DNA from: Acidimicrobiia bacterium
GTDB lineage: Bacteria > Actinomycetota > Acidimicrobiia > Acidimicrobiales > Ilumatobacteraceae
Length of the DNA stretch: 6,436 bases
Direction of reading: 5' to 3'
Assembly: GCA_030425785.1 (NCBI GenBank)
Contig: JAUHYJ010000218.1
Span: 1-6,436, forward strand
Shown here: in pieces, positions 1 through 3,800 of the stretch
Numbering within the stretch: the first letter of the stretch is position 1
Layout of the letters: every line of letters starts with the position of its first letter
The notes under the pieces: model-generated
What the model saw: the letters and a program-made list of their open reading frames with translations, nothing else
What the model was told of the DNA's origin: nothing
Databases searched by the model: none
Made by a program: the position numbers and the translations under genes

Positions 1-101
1 GGGCACACGTTGTTCCCGAGGGCACACGTTGTTCGCGTCGTTCGCGTGTGCCCTCGCGCGTAGCGTGTGCCCTCGCGCGTAGCGTGTGCCGTCGCGGCAT
101 C
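1..101. repeat. 19-bp repeat array with facing orientations
   Basis: The core GGGCACACG occurs at 1-9 and 20-28, within a shared 15-base stretch (1-15 and 20-34). Its reverse complement CGTGTGCCC occurs at 45-53 and 64-72, with a one-mismatch copy at 83-91. Spacing is exactly 19 bases within each orientation, and the two downstream units 45-63 and 64-82 are identical. CGAGGGCACACG at 17-28 is a perfect 12-bp inverted repeat of 45-56 around a 16-base loop, so the middle could fold into a strong hairpin. The array starts at base 1, so more copies may lie upstream. It could be a REP-like intergenic element, a terminator of the preceding gene, or a protein-binding array; the sequence does not decide. 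Confidence 0.85.
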
Positions 102-193
102 GCAGGCTCGCGCCGCGCTCGCGGGGACCGGAAGGGCGAGCGGGGGTGTTGCGCGGGGGCGCGGGATGCCAGGCTGGGGGCACAGACCGAACG

Positions 194-200
194 AGGAGGA
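194..200 (+). promoter_or_regulatory. Ribosome binding site of the 71-residue gene
   Basis: AGGAGGA is a near-perfect Shine-Dalgarno sequence, with its GGAGG core ending five bases before the ATG at 205. It fixes the start there rather than at the in-frame ATG at 67, which would lie inside the repeat array and add 46 residues of arginine/alanine/glycine-rich, non-family-like sequence. Between 102 and 193 I see no convincing -35/-10 pair; a 7-bp inverted repeat (116-122 with 136-142) is the only other structure. Confidence 0.8.
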
Positions 201-204
201 TGTC

Positions 205-420
205 ATGGGCTTCGACGACCTGGTGAACAAGGGCAAGGACCTGTACGCGCAGAACAAGGACGCCATCGACGAGGTGCGGACCTCGGAGCAGGCGGAGGGC
301 ATCAGCGACAGCGTGCTCGACAAGGCATCGGATGCCGCCAAGAAGGTTGCGCCGGGCGAGCACCACGGCACCGTTGACGACGTGCGCGGCAACATCGACA
401 AGCACATCGGGCACCAGTAG
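205..420 (+). CDS. Small Rv0909/MT0933-like antitoxin-family protein
   Basis: Complete 71-residue protein starting MGFDDLVNKGKDLYAQNKDA and ending DKHIGHQ. It is dominated by Lys, Asp, Glu and Ala, has no cysteine, no signal peptide and no membrane segment, and should form two or three amphipathic helices (about residues 3-22, 24-48 and 54-68, separated near Pro50). The opening GFDDL-NKGKDL and the later DKASDAAKKVAPG match my memory of small actinobacterial proteins annotated as Rv0909-family antitoxins (Pfam MT0933_antitox). In Mycobacterium tuberculosis Rv0909 sits beside the START-like toxin Rv0910; no such partner is present here, since the next gene is an exported giant protein behind its own terminator and promoter. 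The antitoxin role is therefore a family label only; a small cytosolic stress-type protein is equally possible. The gene is monocistronic by its strong RBS and its terminator 12 bases downstream. The reading frame is secure; the function is not. Confidence 0.8.
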   Translation: MGFDDLVNKGKDLYAQNKDAIDEVRTSEQAEGISDSVLDKASDAAKKVAPGEHHGTVDDVRGNIDKHIGHQ

Positions 421-432
421 CCCGTACGTGAA

Positions 433-473
433 CGCGAGGCCGGACCCCGATGGGGCCGGCCTCGCGGTCGTTT
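433..473 (+). terminator. Rho-independent-type hairpin after the 71-residue gene
   Basis: CGCGAGGCCGG (433-443) pairs perfectly with CCGGCCTCGCG (456-466). Inside, CCCC (445-448) pairs with GGGG (452-455) around a GAT loop, with one bulged A at 444, giving about 15 base pairs. A short T-containing tail, TCGTTT (468-473), follows, which is typical of high-GC actinobacterial terminators with weak U-tracts. It begins 12 bases after the stop codon and separates this gene from the large one downstream. Confidence 0.85.
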
Positions 474-493
474 CGGCATCAATCCTGTGCCGA
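473..493. promoter_or_regulatory. Inverted repeat next to the promoter, possible operator
   Basis: TCGGCA (473-478) and TGCCGA (488-493) are perfect 6-bp inverted copies 9 bases apart, forming a 21-bp dyad that ends three bases before the proposed -35 element. The position suits a regulator binding site controlling the large surface-protein gene. A dyad this short can arise by chance in GC-rich DNA, and its first base overlaps the terminator tail, so this is a weak call. Confidence 0.25.
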
Positions 494-496
494 TGC

Positions 497-525
497 TTGA
501 CCTTCAGGACCCTCCCAGTTAGGTT
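497..525 (+). promoter_or_regulatory. Candidate sigma-70-type promoter of the giant surface-protein gene
   Basis: TTGACC (497-502) differs from the TTGACA consensus by one base. After a 17-base spacer, TAGGTT (520-525) keeps the conserved T, A and final T of the -10 hexamer. Transcription would start around 531-533 and give a 5' leader of a little over 100 bases before the ATG at 639. It is the best -35/-10 pair I see in the 421-638 gap and lies just after the terminator of the preceding gene. Confidence 0.5.
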
Positions 526-554
526 CGGCGTGGAGTTCTCTTACCCGAAACTCT

Positions 555-604
555 GATCTGGGGAGATCGACGCCGCGTCGTGCGTTACTCGACGCACGGC
601 GGCG
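555..604 (+). promoter_or_regulatory. Structured 5' leader with two hairpins
   Basis: Two hairpins lie in the predicted leader. The first is GATCT (555-559) with AGATC (564-568) around a GGGG loop. The second, stronger one pairs CGCCGC (571-576) with GCGGCG (599-604) and CGTGCG (579-584) with CGCACG (593-598), with a two-base bulge (577-578) and an 8-base loop (585-592). No U-tract follows, so it is not an intrinsic terminator. It ends 21 bases before the ribosome binding site and so would not hide it. I do not recognise a known riboswitch class. It may stabilise the long mRNA or be a protein or RNA-binding element. Confidence 0.4.
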
Positions 605-625
605 GCGCCTATCCGTCAACGTTGA

Positions 626-631
626 TGAGGG
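626..631 (+). promoter_or_regulatory. Ribosome binding site of the giant surface-protein gene
   Basis: TGAGGG gives a GAGG Shine-Dalgarno core with 7 bases between its end and the ATG at 639. The reading frame stays open upstream of this ATG, so the RBS spacing and the signal peptide that follows decide the start. The nearby ATG at 625 is in another frame. Confidence 0.65.
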
Positions 632-638
632 CAGTGCA

Positions 639-812
639 ATGGCCGATGACTGGGGATTTGCTGGCGCATCACGCGTGGGGACGCGACGCAGGATGCGAGC
701 GGAGCGCGAGCGTGCGCGACGACTGACGTTGCGTCACCGCTGGTACGCGGGCGGGATCGCGACGGTGCTCTCGGGCGCGCTCGTGTTCGCCGGCCTCACA
801 CCGGCGGTCGCC
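639..812 (+). other. Signal peptide with long basic n-region (residues 1-58)
   Basis: A long n-region (residues 1-35) contains the basic run RRRMRAERERARRLTLRHR at about 16-34. A hydrophobic core follows (about 36-53, YAGGIATVLSGALVFAGL), then an AVA site at 56-58, so signal peptidase I should cut before Glu59. The length and charge are typical of large actinobacterial surface proteins. There is no twin-arginine motif of Tat type directly before the core and no lipobox cysteine, so Sec export is the likely route. Confidence 0.85.
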
Positions 813-3800
813 GAGACCGCGCCGCCGGAGGAGACGACCACCGTCCAGGAGACGGCGACCCCCGACGACGGCGCCCCGGGCGACGCCCCCGACGCCGGCG
901 AGACCAGCGACGGCGACGCGGCGGCGGACACCTCGGGCGACGAGGGCGGCGCGGGTGAGGAGACCTCCCCCCGCGAAGGCGAGGATGCCTCCGGTGACGC
1001 CGACTCCGGGGCCTCGGGCGACGGGTCCGGCGGCGCCGGAGGGGACGAGGGCGCCGACGAGGGTGACGCCGAGGGCGACAGCAGGGGAGAGCCCGAGCAG
1101 TCGGCGCCGCAGCAGCAGGCCGCGCTCGCACCTCAGGTGCTCTCGGCGGTCGCCGACTGCGTCGGCGGCGACACCCAGTGCGGCGACCTCACGCTGCAGA
1201 ACGTCGTGGTGGGCGGATCGGCCACGACGGCGAACTGGGCGCTGCGGGCCACCGACGTGGACTCGACCGACTGGTACGACTTCACCAGCGGCCAGGAGCG
1301 CCGGGTTCCCAAACCCGGTGAGTACAGCCTCTCAGCCACCCCCGACGGCGGTGTCACCGACGACTACGCGACGGAACTCACCTGTACCCTCAACGACACG
1401 AGCGGCTCGAATCGCCTCGCGTTCGACGACCCGATCCTCTCGTACATCTACAGCGGGAGCGGCAGCAACAACCTCGAGGCCGTCTGCACCTTCACACACA
1501 CCGTCCTGGCGCCCAGCACCGTCGTCGTGACCAAAGGCGACCTGCGCACCGGGCTCGGGGCGACCGATGTCGCAGCGACCTACGCGGAAGGTGCGCGCTT
1601 CGCGCTCTACGACTCCAACACCTCCACCACCGAGCTGTACACCTGCACGACCGCGGCGTCCGGTGACTGCACCTTCACCGGGGTGACCGAGGTCGGCGTC
1701 CAGCTCTGGATCGGCGAGATCGCGCCGCAGCCCGCGACGCCTGCCGCCGCGAACTACTCGGCGCCGATCGACCAGCTCACGACCGGCGACGATCCGTTCA
1801 CCGACCGTCCGTACCGGTACCCGACGCCCGAGCTCACCGGCACCGGCGAGACCTACGCCGTTCCGAGCGAGTCGGACTTCCCCGGCGGCAACACGCAGTG
1901 GGGGGCGACCAGCGGGTACTGGGCGAATCGCCTCAACAACCCCGCGCTCAACCTCACGTGCACCGCGGGTGTCGAGGTGGGCCTCGTCATGGACCTCTCC
2001 GGATCGGTCGCGCCCTATCGCGACGACCTCCGCGACGCAGCCAAGGCGTTCGTCGCGTCGCTGCTGGGCACGGGATCCAGCGTCGCGCTGTTCTCGTTCG
2101 GCAACGCGTCACCGCGCGCAGGTACGAGCAACTACGCGACGCCGGTGCTCGTGGATGCCGCCGGACAGGCGACGCTCGACACACGCATCGACAACTACTG
2201 GACCAACACGGTCTCCGGCCAGGGGACGAACTGGGATGCCGGTCTCTACGCCGCTGCCCAGGGGGCCGCCTCCCAGATGTACGACATCGTCTTCGTGCTC
2301 ACCGACGGGAACCCGACCTACTCGGGCTCGGGCCCGTCGGGCAACGGCAGCCGCACGACGTTCCGTGAGCTGGAGCGCTCGGTGTTCTCGGCCAACGCCA
2401 TCAAGAACGCGGGGACGCGCGTCGTCTCGGTCGGGATCGGCGGGAACCTGTCGGCGGACAACCTCGCATCGATCTCGGGCACCAACGGCTACGCGCCGGG
2501 CGACTCGCTCAATGACATCGACTACACGACCGCCGGGTGGGACCAGCTCACCCAGCTGCTGGAGGACTTCGCGCTCGGACTGAACTGCCAGTCCGACATC
2601 ACCGTGACCAAGCTGACGCAGGACGGGAACGCGCAGCCGCAGCCGGCCGCGGACTGGACGTTCACCACGACCGCCGACGCCGGCACCCTCTCCGCTCCTG
2701 CCACGCAGCAGACGGGCGCCGACGGGTCGGCATCGTGGATGCTGACGTTCGACCAGCAGAACGCCACGGCATCCGTGACGATCACCGAGACCACGCAGCC
2801 CGTCTGGAGTCTTGCGTCGGCGGTGTGCAACGAGCAGACGATGACCATCACCGACGATGCGGTGACGATCACCGGCGTCGGGACCGGCCAGAACGTCGAC
2901 TGCACCTTCACCAACGTGCGTGCCTTCGACGACCTCACCGTCACCAAGACGGCCGACGCGTCCTACGACCGGGCGTACACGTGGTCGATCGACAAGTCGG
3001 TGGACGAGTCCAGCGCAACTGTCGTGCCGGGTGATGACGCCACCTTCGACTACGACATCGTGGTGACCCCGTCCGCCCCGGTCGATTCGAACTTCGCGGT
3101 GGCCGGCGACATCACCATCACCAACCCGAACGACGTCGCGGTTCCCGTCACGATCGCCGACAGCGTCGGGATCGACGGCGCCTCCTGCACGATCGACGGC
3201 GGCGCGAACCAGGTGGTTCCCGCAGATGACGAGCTGGTCGTCGGCTACGAGTGCGACCTGCCCAGCGCCACCGACGGCACGAACACCGCGACGGTGATGT
3301 ACGACCTGGAGGGCACGCAGAACCAGGCGAGCGGCACCGACGGCTTCACCTTCGGCGCGCCGGCGAACACCACCGACGGCAGCGTCGTGGTCGCCGACAC
3401 CTTCCCCGAGTTCGCCCAGACGTACCCGACGGTCGCCGCCCGCACCGTCGACGCGGTCGATGGCCCGACCACGTTCGAGTACTCGGCCGACCGCGGCGCC
3501 GATGTGGCGGCCGGGGAGTGCGGGGAATACACGAACACGGCGTCGATCAACCCGTCGACCGGCGAGCAGACCTCGTCGCAGACCGTCGAGGTGTGCGCCG
3601 GCGCCGACCTCGCCGTGTCGAAGAACATCGTCGCGACGCTCACCCGCACCTACGACTGGTCGCTGACCAAGGACGTCGACGCGACGACCAAGGTCGTGGG
3701 CCAGGACGGCACCGCGACCTTCGACTACACGGTGACGGTCACCCCCGGCGACTACACCGACTCGGCGTGGGCGATGGACGGCCAGATCACGGTCACGAAC

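Noticed and set aside
1..101. CRISPR array
   Set aside because: The repeat unit is only 19 bp including any spacer, copies change orientation, and there are no unique spacers of 30 bases or so.
149..177. Promoter TTGCGC with a downstream -10 for the 71-residue gene
   Set aside because: The matching -10 position reads AGGCTG or GGCTGG, with no resemblance to a -10 hexamer. The true promoter may be elsewhere or use an alternative sigma factor.
67..204. Upstream ATG extending the 71-residue protein to 117 residues
   Set aside because: The extension runs through the repeat array, has junk-like composition and lacks a ribosome binding site, whereas AGGAGGA sits directly before the ATG at 205.
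571..604. Intrinsic terminator or attenuator in the leader
   Set aside because: The hairpin is strong but is followed by GC-rich sequence with no T-tract, and no small leader peptide with regulatory codons is evident.
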